NCBI GenBank assembly: GCA_902729315.2
Contig: LR746273.1
Location: 4,937,001 to 5,001,000 of the forward strand
Reading direction: 5' to 3'
Source: Spirodela intermedia
Taxonomy: Eukaryota > Streptophyta > Magnoliopsida > Alismatales > Araceae
DNA length: 64,000 nt
Within the stretch, counting starts at the first letter, position 1. Every line of letters starts with the position of its first letter. Below are positions 50,551-63,529 of the stretch, piece by piece. The notes beneath the pieces were generated by a model. That model searched no databases. It saw only the letters and a program-made list of their open reading frames with translations, and had not been told where the DNA came from. The translations under genes were made by a program, and so were the position numbers.

Positions 50551-51380
50551 ACTGTGCCAACATGGTAGACAATCTTTCAAAAAAGCTATTAGATTTAGTA
50601 ATGGATCACATGTGGATAGAGTTCAATTGGTACTTTTTACACAATTGAGATGATTGAAGACCTCCTTAAAAAGGTCTCTCTTTACATACTTGCATCACGA
50701 CAAGCTCTTGCGTCACGACAAGCTCTCCCGTTGGATAAACTGCCTACAAATGGTTATAAACAACATTAGAGTGTACAAATATGGTACTAAGTTAGTTTAT
50801 CATAGAATTCAAGCTAGACTTACAATAACCACAGCATTGTTATTCTGATAAAAGGGAGAATGAGTATCAAAATGTCTAGTAAAAAGTAGAGAGCTAGCTC
50901 ATGCAAGTGAATAGGTTATGTAAATCATGATGATATGTACAACTTATTGTGCCATTGAAACCAAGTAATTTTGTAAGCTTAGTCAAGTCATGATAAAAAA
51001 GTGTTAACCTCAAAGAAGCTCAAAGAAGTTTGAGATTTACATAACCCATTCACTTGCATGAACTGTCTACTTTGTACTAGAAATAATTTGATACCCATTC
51101 ACTTGCATGGTTATTGTAAGTCTGGCTTGAATTCTATGAAAAACTTAGTACCATATTTTTACACTCTAATGTTGTTTATAGCCATTTATAGGCAGTTTAT
51201 CCAAAATGAGAGCTTATTGTGACATGAGCTTGTCGTGATGCAATTATGCAAAAGAACACCTTTTTAAGAAGGTCTTCAATCATCTCAATTGTGTAAAAGT
51301 GCCAATTGAGCCCTATCCACATGTGATCCATTACTAAATCTAATAGCTGTTTTGACAGATTGTCTACCATTTTGGCAGTG
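50551..51380. repeat. Long foldback: about 350-380-bp inverted arms around a 90-bp centre
   Basis: The left arm (about 50551-50930) and right arm (about 51025-51380) are reverse complements with scattered mismatches and small indels. Matching pairs from outside in: GCCAACATGGTAGACAATCT with the complement of AGATTGTCTACCATTTTGGC; AATGGATCACATGTGGATAG; ACACAATTGAGATGATTGAA; AACATTAGAGTGTA; TTACAATAACCA; and GCAAGTGAATAGGTTATGTA. The centre is about 50931-51024. No protein is encoded. It fits a foldback or MITE-like non-autonomous element, or an inverted duplication. The left arm holds a short internal repeat, CACGACAAGCTCT twice. Confidence 0.88.
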
Positions 51381-52289
51381 TGGGGACCAAAAATATTATT
51401 GGTCGGATGAATGAGCCATCAAGATTTCCAATCTCAAAGAAACCCCGTTGTGCTGACGTTTGGTTGAATAAAAAATGAGAATTCCTACCAAAAATTTTCA
51501 GTATGATGTCTAAGAATTCTTATAGTGTCAAGAGACTAAATGATAATGCCACACATGCATTAAATGAATCTAAATTTCGAAACCATGCTAGAGTCTCTAT
51601 TAATATACAAAAGCAAGTCGAGAATATTCAAGATGAAATGACTCCACAGTCAGAAATCTGGTCATCAAAGAAAACCAAAAGTGTCACATATATAATGAAT
51701 GCATGTACCCAATAAATCAAATAATCACATAAGATTGGATGAACCCATAACTAGGAATCCTGGCAAAGTTTCCTTGATTGTATGCCACACAAAAACCAGA
51801 TGAATACATACTGATAACTTAGTTTCACCATTAGCAGAGAGAATGAAAAGAAACTCTATCAAAGACTGAATACGTTTAGAAGTCACACTATCGAAGATAC
51901 TGTAGAATGGCGTAGATCAGATGAACCCATAAATAGAGATTCAAACAAGGTTTTCATCATCATATAACGAGAAGACCCAATAACGTCATAAAATAAATCA
52001 ATCCACATGTAAAAGAAACCCAACAACGTAATACATGGAACAAATGCACATATAAGAGGAACCCAACGATATCATAGATTAAACGAATCCATAATTAGCA
52101 ATCCTTCCAAACGTTTCATGATAATATATTTCAGGATCATCAGAATATCGAGAAAATGGAAAAAATATTTTACAAGGAGACAGAACAAATCTAGTCCGAA
52201 AGGTAGGAACCATGTCGATCGAAATATAGAAGGTCGTCATGCTCTCTCCCCAGCATCTCAAGCAGGCTCACCTGGTCTCTCCAGCTCCT

Positions 52290-53904
52290 CTACTCCCACG
52301 AATCGTCGTCAGCAGGAAAAGATATCAGCTCATCGATATCAAGCTCCTTTCCCTCATCATCCTCCGCCTTGGAAACCTCGCCACCGTAGAAGATCATCTC
52401 CACGGGTTCCTCGTTGACGGGGGTGGGAGGGAGAGGAGAAGATTCATTATTCCAGTCAAAAATGATAGAAAGGTCCTCCTCATCCTCGGGTTCTAGGCCA
52501 GCTGGGCACCATCCAGCCGTCCACTCTACTTTCTGCTCCGAAGCGGGGCCCACCTCAGCGGCATTGCCGGCCTTGCCCTCCTCGGCGGAGGGCAGCTGGT
52601 CGAGGCTGTTCATGTACTCGAGGAGCACCGAGAGATGGGGCTCACCGGCAGCGGTAGCGGCGCTGCGGTACTTCCTCCTGGCGAGGCGCTTGCGCTTGGA
52701 GGTGTTCCAATGGTTTTTGATGGAGTTCTCGGTTCTACCGGGGATCCTCCTGGCTATCTCCGCCCACCTGTTGCCCAGCTCGGCGTGGGCTGCCACCAGC
52801 GCCATCTCTTCCTCTTGAGTCCATGAGTCCTGCCGCTCCAACACCCCATAAACAGGGAAGAAAATCAGAACCGGGAGTGTCCAGGACCATTCAACGACAG
52901 AATAATACTGGAAAACGGTACCTCGTTCTCTCCGTGGGGAGTGACTAGGGGAAGACGATGAAAACCCACGAGGATAAGACTGGAGAATTATGCTAAAAGA
53001 GGTGCTTTATTCACACCCAAGGAGGATGATAATGGTGACCATTAATGGAAGAAAATCAAAACCGGGGACCAACGAGGAGGATCCGCATGCGGAAAATGGG
53101 CTTTGTTTCGTCACTCCCCAGAGAGTTAATGGCGATGATCCCAAGAAGAGAAATCAAAATCGAAGAGCGACAGATAACATCTGACTGGAGAATTATGGAC
53201 AACATGTGATTTTCATCACAACCCATGGCGTTGGTAATGGCGGTGATTAGGGGAAACAAAATCAAAATCTAAGAGAAAACACCATGAACATCTTGATGGA
53301 GAATTATGCTAAAGATGCGATTTTTGTCACGCCCAAAGAGGTCGCTGGACCCAAGGTCGAGAAATGCAGCTTGCTCTAGACGATGTTCGACGGAACCAAG
53401 CCGTTTCTCTAGGGTTTAGCATGATCCTCTGCCTCTCTCTCGGTCTTAATGCTTCTCTAGGGAGAAAAAACGAACCTTGATATTAGGGCGGAGATGGTTA
53501 TGCCACCTCTCTCGGCACTGCTTCCCAACCCTTCCGACGAGCGTCCTCGCTATGTGAGACCACTTCTTGTCGCCGTATGTCTCCACAAGATCGACCAGGA
53601 GCCTTCAGGTACATTACAAACGACAATGGTGGACACGGAGGTCAGCCACTCGATCGATCAGCCGCATATAGAGAGAGAAATGGTGAAAGCAAAACCAAAA
53701 GGCTGATGAATCCTCAGGAGAGAATTCTCAGCGGTGAAGAGCGGGGGTGAGGGGGAGGGAGGTGAAGTTGATGCTCAACTGGTCTTCCTCAGCTGTCCAT
53801 TGCCCCTTGACGACCAAAGGGGGAGCGTTGGGTTTGGCTCTCTGGCCTTCTGCTACCATTAAAGAGGACATCCCCCTTTCCAGAAGGTCTCTTCCTCCTT
53901 CCAT
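52290..53904 (-). CDS. R2R3-MYB transcription factor of the MYB98/MYB118 type, about 265 aa
   Basis: Three exons: 53780-53904, 53476-53602, 52290-52835 (or from 52829), in phase, giving 266 or 264 codons. The R2 repeat is [51 protein letters not shown]. The R3 repeat is [68 protein letters not shown] and the R3 sequence place it with the MYB98/64/119/115/118 branch, known for female-gametophyte and seed roles; the role here is not shown. The C terminus is acidic ([23 protein letters not shown]) and may activate transcription. The start is ATG 53902-53904; ATGs 12 and 16 codons-in are alternatives. The two AG acceptors at exon 3 give IK-RQDSW or IK-DSW, one residue longer or shorter than the family norm. 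Intron 2 contains a tandem repeat. Confidence 0.9.
52981..53345. repeat. About 105-bp degenerate tandem repeat in MYB intron 2
   Basis: TGGAGAATTATG recurs at 52981, 53186 and 53297. Between these, parts of the same unit recur, such as TAATGG(C/T)G then GATGA/GTGA then AAATCAAAA. Spacing suggests about four diverged units of 102-111 bases. The repeat lies within 52836-53475. Confidence 0.75.
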
Positions 53905-55490
53905 TTCCCCGATTGTAGACAAGAGCGAGTGAGAGGAGAGAGAGTGAGCGAGAGAGAGAGAGAAGGGGCGGGAGTGCGGTTTTACGTAGTATAAAGGTCT
54001 ATAACGAAAGGCGTGGATAAGTCCCCGTCAGATGGCCGGGAGTCCACCATGCAAGTGACGTTATGTCTTCTTCTCCCGTTCCGACTCGCAGTACAGACAC
54101 TCCTCATCGATCAGAGCGGGAGAAGGCAGTGAGGATGTGGCTCATTAAGATTTTGATTCATTTCCCTCTCTGTTGTAACCAATGTTCTGGGCTCTATGAT
54201 CACTTTGTCAATAATAAGGGCGGAAGCTAGGCTTGACTAGGGACCCCAGACACCTCATTTGGGCCTCAACTCTCGCCCAAGAACCCCAATAGGCCTACCC
54301 AACATACAACAGCCCACCTTCTAGAGACTACTTCTTGATCCTCCTCTTTCTATGTCTGGGCTAGGCTCCACACTCTTAGAAGAAATGGGCTTGACTTCTG
54401 TCCAGTTTAATGGCCCTTACTTACCATCTAGTCGTTAGCATCTGCTAAATGTTGACTCTCAAAGTGACATAAATCTAAAACGGACAAGTGTGAATTAGGG
54501 TTTTAAATCACTAGAAACCAAGGTTCAAACCGGCGGTAGTGAGAATCAGACGTTAAGAACGAAAGTATCTTTCGAACCCACGATTGCTGGTTCAATCAAT
54601 CTGCCTGTGCCCATTTGTGGCAAAGAGCCGGTGATAGCCACCCCTTCTTCTCCTCCTTGCAGGGTGACAAATACTAGTTCATATGGTCTTTGCTCACCAG
54701 ACCAATGAGAATGTGTGTCAAAAGTATCTCAAAGCTGTTATGTTATGGCAGGACCACTTGTCTCCTAGGTTGCATTGAAGCAGACACTTGGTTGCTGTTG
54801 GCATGTTAATCGTGTAGAAATGACATTTATTGAATGGTAAACATATTATGATGACAATATTTGGCATTAATTAATTAATTTTAAAATTGAAATATTTTAT
54901 CTTACCATTAAAAAATTTAAGTGGCCAGAAATAATCTGGTTAATTACATAAAATTAGTGTAGATGTGGTATAATGTGGTTTATTATAAAGTAGTGGTAAA
55001 TTTAGGTGATAGTTGATAATTGAGGTGCGTATAGGATTAGTAAGTTTTGGATTTTTCTGGAGACTCCCCAATTTTTTTCGCAATGTCTTAGAAACCTTTG
55101 GATTTCTCCCACACGAGTTTCCAAGAGATGCTTGAGAAATCACCTTGTTCTTTCTTCATCATTGAATAAATAAATAATTCATGACTATATTTACCCATAA
55201 ATCAATAATAATAGTTGAATAGTTTCGAGGACCTTAAAAGTAAAATGGAATAATAGAGGGACATTTTGGATACGTAAGATTCTTTTTTGCGTGAATACCA
55301 GATAAAAATTCATGCGTTTCTGAGTTCAAATAAAAATTCAGTCGTTCGCGGCGTGTAATTCTCCGGCGCGGAAGGCGTCAGCAGAGGCCGATACAGAGGG
55401 CCAGTTGGTCTCGTCTCCGTGCATTCTTCTTCTGCAAGTTAAGTTTAAAAACCAGGGGAGTGTTACCTATTGGGAGGGAATTTCGGGGAG
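53905..55490. other. Divergent spacer between MYB and SRP19
   Basis: Both genes read outward. A GA-rich stretch (53935-53975) lies at the MYB leader. TGGGCC/T elements (site-II-like) occur at 54260 and 54357 and 54386, with AGCCCA at 54311. 54830-55250 is AT-rich. No gene is supported. Confidence 0.5.
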
Positions 55491-58400
55491 ATGGAGCCTG
55501 GGTTTCCCAACATCAGGAGGTGGATCGTGCTCCACCCAGTATATATTAATTCTATGAAAACGCAGGCTGAGGGACGTCGAATCGGTGTTTCCCAAGCCTG
55601 CGAGAACCCCACCTGCGTTGAGATCGCTGACTCCTGCGGGTATCTCAGACTGCTGTTCGCCGTTGAGGTATTGTTTCTCTAATTCGTCTTTCAGAATTGG
55701 TAGACTTCATGTGGGTTCCTTCATTTTTCCTGAAATATTTGTATGTTGCCTATGCAGATCGACAAGCCCTAATGAGGGAGGGTCTTCATGCAGAGGGATG
55801 GAGTGAGGGTGTTGCTGAAGAAAGAAGACGGATCCCTGACTAATCCTGAGATCAGTTCAAGTGACATTCACATGGACTATATCTGATTTCCTATTTATGT
55901 CGTGTGGTACATGGGAAGTTAATTTTTTCAGTTGCGACTTTGATCACTGCTGTTCTCTTGGCTGCTGTCATGATGTCTCTTCGCCTGATTTGCCCAACGA
56001 TTCAGTGGCACATTACAACTATTTGCTCACTTCAGGGAAAACAATTCTGATTTTGTGTAGGCCTCTATAAGTTTGTATCGGTGGTGTTGTGTGTGGAGGT
56101 TAGGTGTCTTGGTACTGGTTGATATGATCTTGAACTAAGTATATCGTTTATGAAAATTTCATGAACGTAATGATCACCTGCATATTAGAGACTAGTACGA
56201 TACCATATTTGAAGTTTTCCTGGGATTCAGTATCGAATTCTATTGCATCTGGACAATTGCTTTTAATCGAATTTTAAATTATTTATTTATTGCATCATAT
56301 CATGCTTTCTAATAAGATTGCATTGGACATGAATTGCTTGCCAGAGGCATGACTTCCTTACATGCCCTTAAGTTCCGGGAAAAAAAAAAACCAATCACTA
56401 GTTCTAATTGTTCACTTATCCAATTTTTCTTCAAATGTATACTTTTAGAAGGGCAACTAATTTCCATCTTTTAATTCATCTGAACTCTTCCCAAAGCACC
56501 TCACCCCCCCATTCTTCTTTCTAAATAGGTTTGTGCACAGTTATCAAGAAATATGGTTTATCTTTTCTGAATGGTTTTTCAATCTGTACTGTAGATGGGT
56601 GAATATTGATGATAGATGGTTGCAACAGTTTTGTCATGATTCTGTGTTTCTCTGTTTTGTAGATGAGAAAAGAATTGCTGTCTTTTTAGAAGAATTTCAT
56701 TAGTTCTTTCTACTCGTAAATATTCTTGGACAAATTTGTTCTGTTATTTGTTCTATTACCATTTCTGGAGCCACCTTTTGACACACATTTTAACCTTAGC
56801 CTGAAATGCCTTGGGAACGGTAGACGCACAAGGAACAATGAAGCTGTATTCCCTTCTGCCACTCTCCCTTTTATCTGCCATATCACCTCCAACTGGGATC
56901 ACCTTTTTCAAACATTTTAAAGTTTATGCTTAAATGTCTCTACTTTTTAGTTGTTTTTATTTTTTTAGCCGAGGTCAACCAACGCTGGTCTGGAATGGTA
57001 TAACCTTACTAACTGCTTGTATCCAACCCATCACTGTCAAATATTTAAAATTATTTATTTTCTCGAGCCTACCACTTTCAAGTGTATCCTCATTCTCTCC
57101 ATTTACATTTTAGGCTCAGTATGCCTGCTAGCGTAAGTCAATTCTACTTCCTGAATTCAATTCCGGGCATATTCAAATCTAGATATCTGTGGAATGTGTT
57201 CAAATCAGACGTGAAATAAATCACTAATGCAGTCTTCTATAAATCATTGCCCGGCCTTTGTTATGCCCAGTTCAAAGCTAAGTGGAGCTTAAATTAATGA
57301 ATTCTCTTTAAAGCTTGACATGTTTCACTAAGCCATTATGAAGCCTCTTCTGATCCCTTTATATGGGTAGCAACCACTTATCAAGCTAACATATGGGTAG
57401 CAAACATAGCTAGTTAGTGTATGCGTCTGACTAGACAAGTGTTTGCCTTACTCATCTCTCTCCATGTGGGACATAGTGCTGGCTACCTAATTATAGCCTG
57501 TATCTGGCTTATTTTGATTTTCATGCTTTGATTATATTATGACCTAAATCTGTAGCTTTTTGAATTTTGAAGGGAACAGGCTTCAATTAGGCAGCTCAAT
57601 CAGATATCCAATTGAATCAGACGTGGCCCAATATACACCGTTTTGATTCAACCCAAAAATTGAGTGGCCTGTTTACATTGAACTTTAATGTATTGAACAA
57701 AAGCATTATGAGTGTTTACTAAATCCGAAGGTATAATTAATCTTCCTAATGGAACTTCTGATTCATAAAAAAATGAAGATGAAAAAGAAAGGGGAGTCGA
57801 AAATTATGTTGATCATCATGAAATGCTATGCTGAACACGGTCTGGCATAGTGGGATAATTGTCTAAGCATTGCTTGAACTCAGGTGTGCAGTACTTTAGG
57901 TTAGTGTAACTATTTTTTCATGAATATGGTGACTTGCAGTTTTCAACTGGAAGAGAGAATAAACAAAGTATAGCATGGTCAATTTCTATGAACCGTGTGA
58001 AATTCTTGTCAAGGTTCACTAAGAGCTACCATGATTGCAAAAGAAAAGAGGAAAATGTTTATCAATTTCACACAAAATAAGTGACCAGTAAACATAGGTG
58101 AATTAGTTTGATTAAAAAATCAGTGCAATAATTTTCTTTTTCACTAAATGATGTGCCCATTTGGTCAAACTGATAGCAGTAAAAGAAAAATAGAGAGTGC
58201 ATATTTGAGGGTCCTATGGTGATATGAGTTTTTATTCAAACGAAAGTGATAATGCTATATTCTAATGTGGTAATTCATGTTATATCATTATAATTGGTGT
58301 GTTAATTCATAAAAAATTACATGGTTAAGAGGCTAATTCAAAAAAAAAGTGTTTTGACTCATTAGTATGAGGGTCATAGTATGAATTTCATGTTACTTTA

Positions 58401-61320
58401 TGTCACGTACATGCATAAGATTTCCTTTTAATGATTGAATTATAAGTTTAAATCTTTCTTAATTTGATTCATAGGTCTTTACTCATAGTTTATGAATTTT
58501 TAGGTTTTTTCTAGAAATTTCCTTAAAATTTCTACAATTTTTCTGTATTTCTGATTTTTATGGAATTTTCCAGCAAATTTTCGTGGGAGTTTTAACAGCT
58601 ATGAATTTATGTGATATCGACAACGCTCGTGGCAACGGTGGTGTTGAAGTTCCCCTTCTGCGTGATAGGCATTAGTGGAGTCGGGTATGGTGGCACCGAC
58701 GCTCACCGTGACGACGGTAGCTGCAAGTTGATGACGGTAGCTGCGAGTTCCTTTCTTGCATGACAGCGGTTGGAGGATCCACTTCTTGCTTCAACGGAGG
58801 GTTGCACGAGGTGTGTTCAAGCTGTGGACTGATCCTCAGCATAGCATAGAGTGTCGGGGAGCTCTCAAACTATGCACCTAAGACCAGTTTTATCCTCTTC
58901 CCCTTCTCAGTGGGCTTCATCAATTGCATCCAATAGAGTAGCAGAGAGCTCTATTGGGTGGATCAAGCTGTGCATCCACTCTTGGACTTGGCGCGGAGAC
59001 ACTAGGAGCGATCAAGCTGCGTAGCGGAGACTTCAATTTCTAGCCTTGGCATGGAGATGCTAGAAATTTATAAAGCCAATCATCAAAAACTTACTTTTGC
59101 TTTTATTTTAATTTTATTTTTGTTAATTTTAAACTATTCAATCAATCAGAGTTCAAGTGTTTTTGGACTTCGGACTTGACGATCTAAACTCCTGGAAGTC
59201 TTCAATTTGCTGTTTTTCCACCACTGGTGGATGAGCTTCCACCGCCTCTTCTTCCTCAATTCATCTTCTCTCTCTCTCTTCTTTCCCTTTTCTCTTATCC
59301 GGCCACATGTCATTGTGGGCCCAACATTCTCTCTCCTTCTGTAGATCAACGTTGACTTGGTCAACTCATTTATTTTTAAGTATTAATATTCTGTTTTAGT
59401 TGTAAAAGATTTCCAAAAAATATAATAAATACTATGATTATTAAAAATTAAAAATTTTAAGTCTAAAAAATATACATAAAAATTAAATACGAAAAATATC
59501 AAATTAACAATGTTATTCATATATTTCGTTATTTCATAATTATTTTAGATTTTGCATCAATTTTTAAATAATCAAATCGACACAATTTTATCACTCTTCC
59601 TTGTGGATCAACCTATTTTCATCATTCGATTATGAATGATATTTTTCAGTTAAATCCAGTTATAAATTATGAATGATTATGAATGATATTCAACACGTTT
59701 TATAACAATGACTAAACTGCACATAAATAAGTACCATCATTTTTCTGAGTTGGGAAAAAGTTTATGGTCAGCAAGTCTTCTTCCAAAGTATGACTTTCTC
59801 CCCAAAAACTCTGCATGGAGTTTCATCATCAATTTGACATTGTGGATGGTTTCAAAATTTGAGTTTCATCTGATGTTGAGGGTACTAGATCTTGGCAGTG
59901 TCTAGACATTTAATCATTCGTCCATTTAACCATTCATGGCCCATAGAAGTAGATCCAAAACATGATTTTGATTCTTGGGCTTTGCGTGTCGCTTTGGATT
60001 TGTTGATTCATGCGTGATACGAATCAATGAATGCCAGTTGTCTTCCTGTCTTCCATTGGCATGGAGTTTACGTTGGATTTTGTTTTGGAGGTATGAAATT
60101 TTCTGTCGCCGATCCAGAATCCTCTATAGATACTATTGCAAATTCAGGTCACAATCGTGTCCCTATAGTGTCGAATGGAAAATGTGTTTTGGCTGGCATG
60201 GAACTCGAGTGGAAAGAGAAAATATCCATGGGTTCTCTGCTTGGCTGGCATGGAGATATATTCGAGTGGGAAAGGCAGGCTTGATTCGGAGTAATGCTAC
60301 TGCAGTTCCCCCAAAGGGCTTGTCGAATTTAGTCATGCTTAAGTTAACTGAGAACATTCCATCCCTAAGGAACCTAGTTAATATGATCGTCTTATGATTG
60401 ATTAGTTATCATGGAAATTGCTGCTTTGAACAGCGATATGGAACTGGGAGCTTTATCTAGAATAATCAGGTCATAGATAGCTCGTATTTCTAAGGCCATA
60501 TCCTTCTTGAGAATCAGTTCACACTCCAATAATATGGTGGAGTTTATTTCCCATTTTCGATTTCTTATGCCTTTTCTTTGAGAATCTTCTGAGGGGGAAT
60601 AAAAAAACAAAATATCGTGAGAGGAGTAGAGTGCAGAGAATGCATCAGGTGGATGGCATCCTTGATAATATCCAGGATATGGTCCTGGAAATTAACCTGT
60701 TAAACTCTCTGAAAGTTTTTTTCTTGGGTATTCAACTGAGTTGGATGGAGCACTCTTTTCATTTATTGTTTCCCCGTAGGTCAGCCTCAGCTGTGTCTTC
60801 TTGATTTTGAATTCGAGAGCATGGAATTGATGGAATTTTAAGGACATTCAATTGTTTTAGCAATTAAGGCTGTGGTATTTTCTGCCTCTACAATTGGAGA
60901 GATTGGAGATGGTAGAAACAATATCTTTCCACCATCCTTGAAGTTGTCCCATCGAAGTTGGTCATTGATCTCGATCTAATGACCCATGATGCCCCATGAA
61001 AAATCCTATTTAAGTACAGAAAATCTCTAATCTTTGAGAGAATTGGCTGTGGGGATTTCATGCTTCTAGAAGGGGGCACTGAATAGAACCTTTCTCCTCT
61101 AGTTTTCCACTGAGGGAACCAAAGTGAGGGCAAAAGTCTCTTTATTTTTCACTTATACGTTTGTTGTGATATGCTGCTATTCATTCCAGGGAAGCAGCTG
61201 ATGATTAAGGTTGGTGAATTAGTTCCAAAGCATCCCGGTAGGACCAAGAAGCAAGAGGCGTCAACGAGCTCCACCTCTGCGGCCACAAAATCCAGCAAAG
61301 GTGGGAAGAAGAAGAAGTAA
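55491..61320 (+). CDS. SRP19: SRP19, signal recognition particle 19-kDa subunit; exon 2 carries two in-frame stops
   Basis: SRP19 binds SRP RNA and promotes SRP54 loading for co-translational targeting to the ER. Exons in phase: 55491-55667, 55758-55860, 61190-61320, giving 137 codons, normal for plants. Exon 1 gives MEPGFPNIRRWIVLHPVYIN and AEGRRIGVSQACENPTCVEI; exon 2 gives VRVLLKKEDGSLTNPEIS; exon 3 gives KQLMIKVGELVPKHPGRTKK and a Lys-rich tail, KSSKGGKKKK. The start of exon 2 is wrong for the family: after ATC GAC AAG comes CCC TAA TGA (stops at 55770-55775), where a conserved Tyr-Pro-Arg-Asp segment is expected, and the next RGRVRV motif reads RDGVRV. A second in-frame AG at 55792-55793 would skip both stops and yield about 125 residues lacking that segment. 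Either the locus is decaying, the splice site has moved, or the sequence is in error. Intron 2 is 5.3 kb. Confidence 0.85.
55861..61189 (+). other. 5.3-kb SRP19 intron 2
   Basis: The intron is AT-rich with no recognised gene. A GC-richer patch lies at about 58610-59050, with GACGGTAGCTGC repeated near 58713 and 58733. A short CT run is near 59265. A plus-strand frame at 60027-60284 begins with ATG and reads 85 ordinary-looking residues, but I recognise no family and treat it as unproven. Confidence 0.6.
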
Positions 61321-63520
61321 GCGCGTAGCCATATAATCCTAAGTATTTATGCCAAAGATTCCGTTTGACTTCTGCTCCCTGGTTCAGCTTTTTGTCACAT
61401 GCAATTTCTTAACATGAACAGTGTGTACATCATTTTCAAAAACTACATTCGATTTAGAGCCCGCCGCCCAAACTGTCTTTAATCTTCAATCTTGAATAGC
61501 CCACGGAAGAGCTCGATCAGATCAATGTTGTGTGAGAATTAGAAAGGTTTATTTTATGTGCGAGGTCAAGAATGAACATCTGCGAGTCTTCCTTGGGGCG
61601 CGTCTTCATCATGCTGATGGCTGCGGATGTAGAATAGTATCCACAGAACCAGGGGAAATCAAAACTGGTGGGCCAAGATCGCCCTAAAATCTTGAAGCAT
61701 GGATTGGCTACAAGGATGAGATCGCCCCAAAATCAGATTAGGCCGAAATCAGAAGGCGTGAGAGACGTCCCAGCATTTATTACTGTTAATTTCCCGCTTT
61801 TAACGTATCTTGAATTTTGCTTTTCAGCACTGCAATAGTTGACGCGTCGTTTTAACCGTGGCCCAATCAATTTATAGGCCCTCACGCTGCAACCGACCTC
61901 ATCCCTAGCACGAGTTTTCCCTTTTTGAGATCTCTCTCTCTCTCTCATGGACTAATGCGTTGCTCTAGCAAGTTGGATTCAATGATTAAAATTTCCAAGT
62001 TATGTGGACTAAGGATGTAGTTTCTTTGTTCAAGAATCGTGTCTTGAATTGGATTCAAGGCTCCAACCTTTTATTCCAAGCACTCCCGCTGTCAACTGGA
62101 AAGCCTTTCAACCCAAAGTCAACTGATATCGGTAGCATAGGGTTTTGAAATATCGCTGGGCAAAGTTGGTGACCTCATGCTCATTTGGCCCCCAATGGAT
62201 GCCTACTTGGGTAGATATTTTAGGACCTGATAGTGCTGATTTGGACCCAGATAACAATTTAGAGTGTTTTTGAGTATAAATTCATGTAAGCCACTTGGTC
62301 TGGAGAAACCCCTCGCCTCTCCATTTGGTTCTTTGGGTCCCTGTAGACCACAAAGGAATTAGGATTTACTCCCTTTGTTATCCTTCTGTAAATAGAAGCA
62401 TGAGTTAACCATAGTTTAAAAGTGGGTAATCTTTTCCAACCCTAGAAAATATCAACTTACCGAAAACCCAAATATCCCAACCCTCTTTCCCTTCCACCCC
62501 ATCTCTCTCTCTCTCTCTCTCCATCGCTTCACCCCTCGTCCTCATTCCTTGGTCTCTTTCTCACTTTCGCCCGTCCTCTCTCCCCTCACCCAAGCGGCAT
62601 CACACTTCTCTGTCTGTCTGTCTGTCTGTGTCTTTCTCTCTCTCTCTCTCTCTTACATACCAGAAGCCAGGTATATCGTACCTTGACTGTAGTGAGTCGA
62701 AATTCCAAATTCTGGAACAGACAAAAATATATATGGGCTGTCCTTGGATCCACAAGGGGTGAGAACGGGAGGGGCTTTTCAAAATTTCATTCCTGTTTTA
62801 AAATACGGTCCTTTCTTAAAACGTGGCTTTTTATGTAGGTCAAAAATAGTCGTAGATCTCTTAAACAATAAGATATGATGAGCAAATATACTATCGGTGC
62901 AGGTTTTCTAGATAGAAAAGAGATAGCTACTAAGAGCTCTTAACGTGGATCTGGGGCCTTACGGGAATATAAACAGCTCTTAACGTGATCCTTCCTTCTG
63001 GGCTGTGTCTGCATGCAATTTCACATTTCCTATGAGTCTCTTTCTCTCTCCCTCTCCTTCTCTCCACCCATCCCTCTAGTCATCCATCCCTCTCATGTCC
63101 GAAAAATAGGGCCCCCCCTGCTAGAGCCATGCACCCCTTCTCCCTCTACTCTTAGTACCTTGCAAGGGGGGGGGGGGGGTCATTCCATCTCTCTCTCACC
63201 ACCTGCATCCATCGGTACTTCATTGAACGAACAGGAATTTCCTGCGATAAATATTAGACATATTTTTAAGAGTAAATAGACTTCCTGAAAGCACATAATA
63301 ATAATACTTGTAGATATTAAGGAACCCGTGATCTTGAACTGCCAAATTAATTATAATATTTTAGAACAATGATCACTATTCCATTACCTAAAGTATGACA
63401 AACCTTATTATTTACAAACAAGATATTGATTAGTTAATATGAAGATAATATGAAATGACCATGTTTCCTATTCCAAATAGGAGGATATTACTATTTCTTA
63501 CAAGGCTAATTTTCCCAAAT
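61321..63520. other. Spacer downstream of SRP19
   Basis: The first 100-200 bases are the probable SRP19 3' region. No gene is supported beyond it. CT runs occur near 61932, 62502 and 62635, a (CTGT)n run near 62612, and a run of about 14 G near 63166. AT-rich sequence follows and grades into retrotransposon DNA at the right edge. Confidence 0.5.
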
Positions 63521-63529
63521 GGAACTAGA

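Noticed and set aside
53902-53922. An upstream TTG as the MYB start
   Set aside because: The first ATG in frame is at 53902-53904; the extension has only a non-ATG start.
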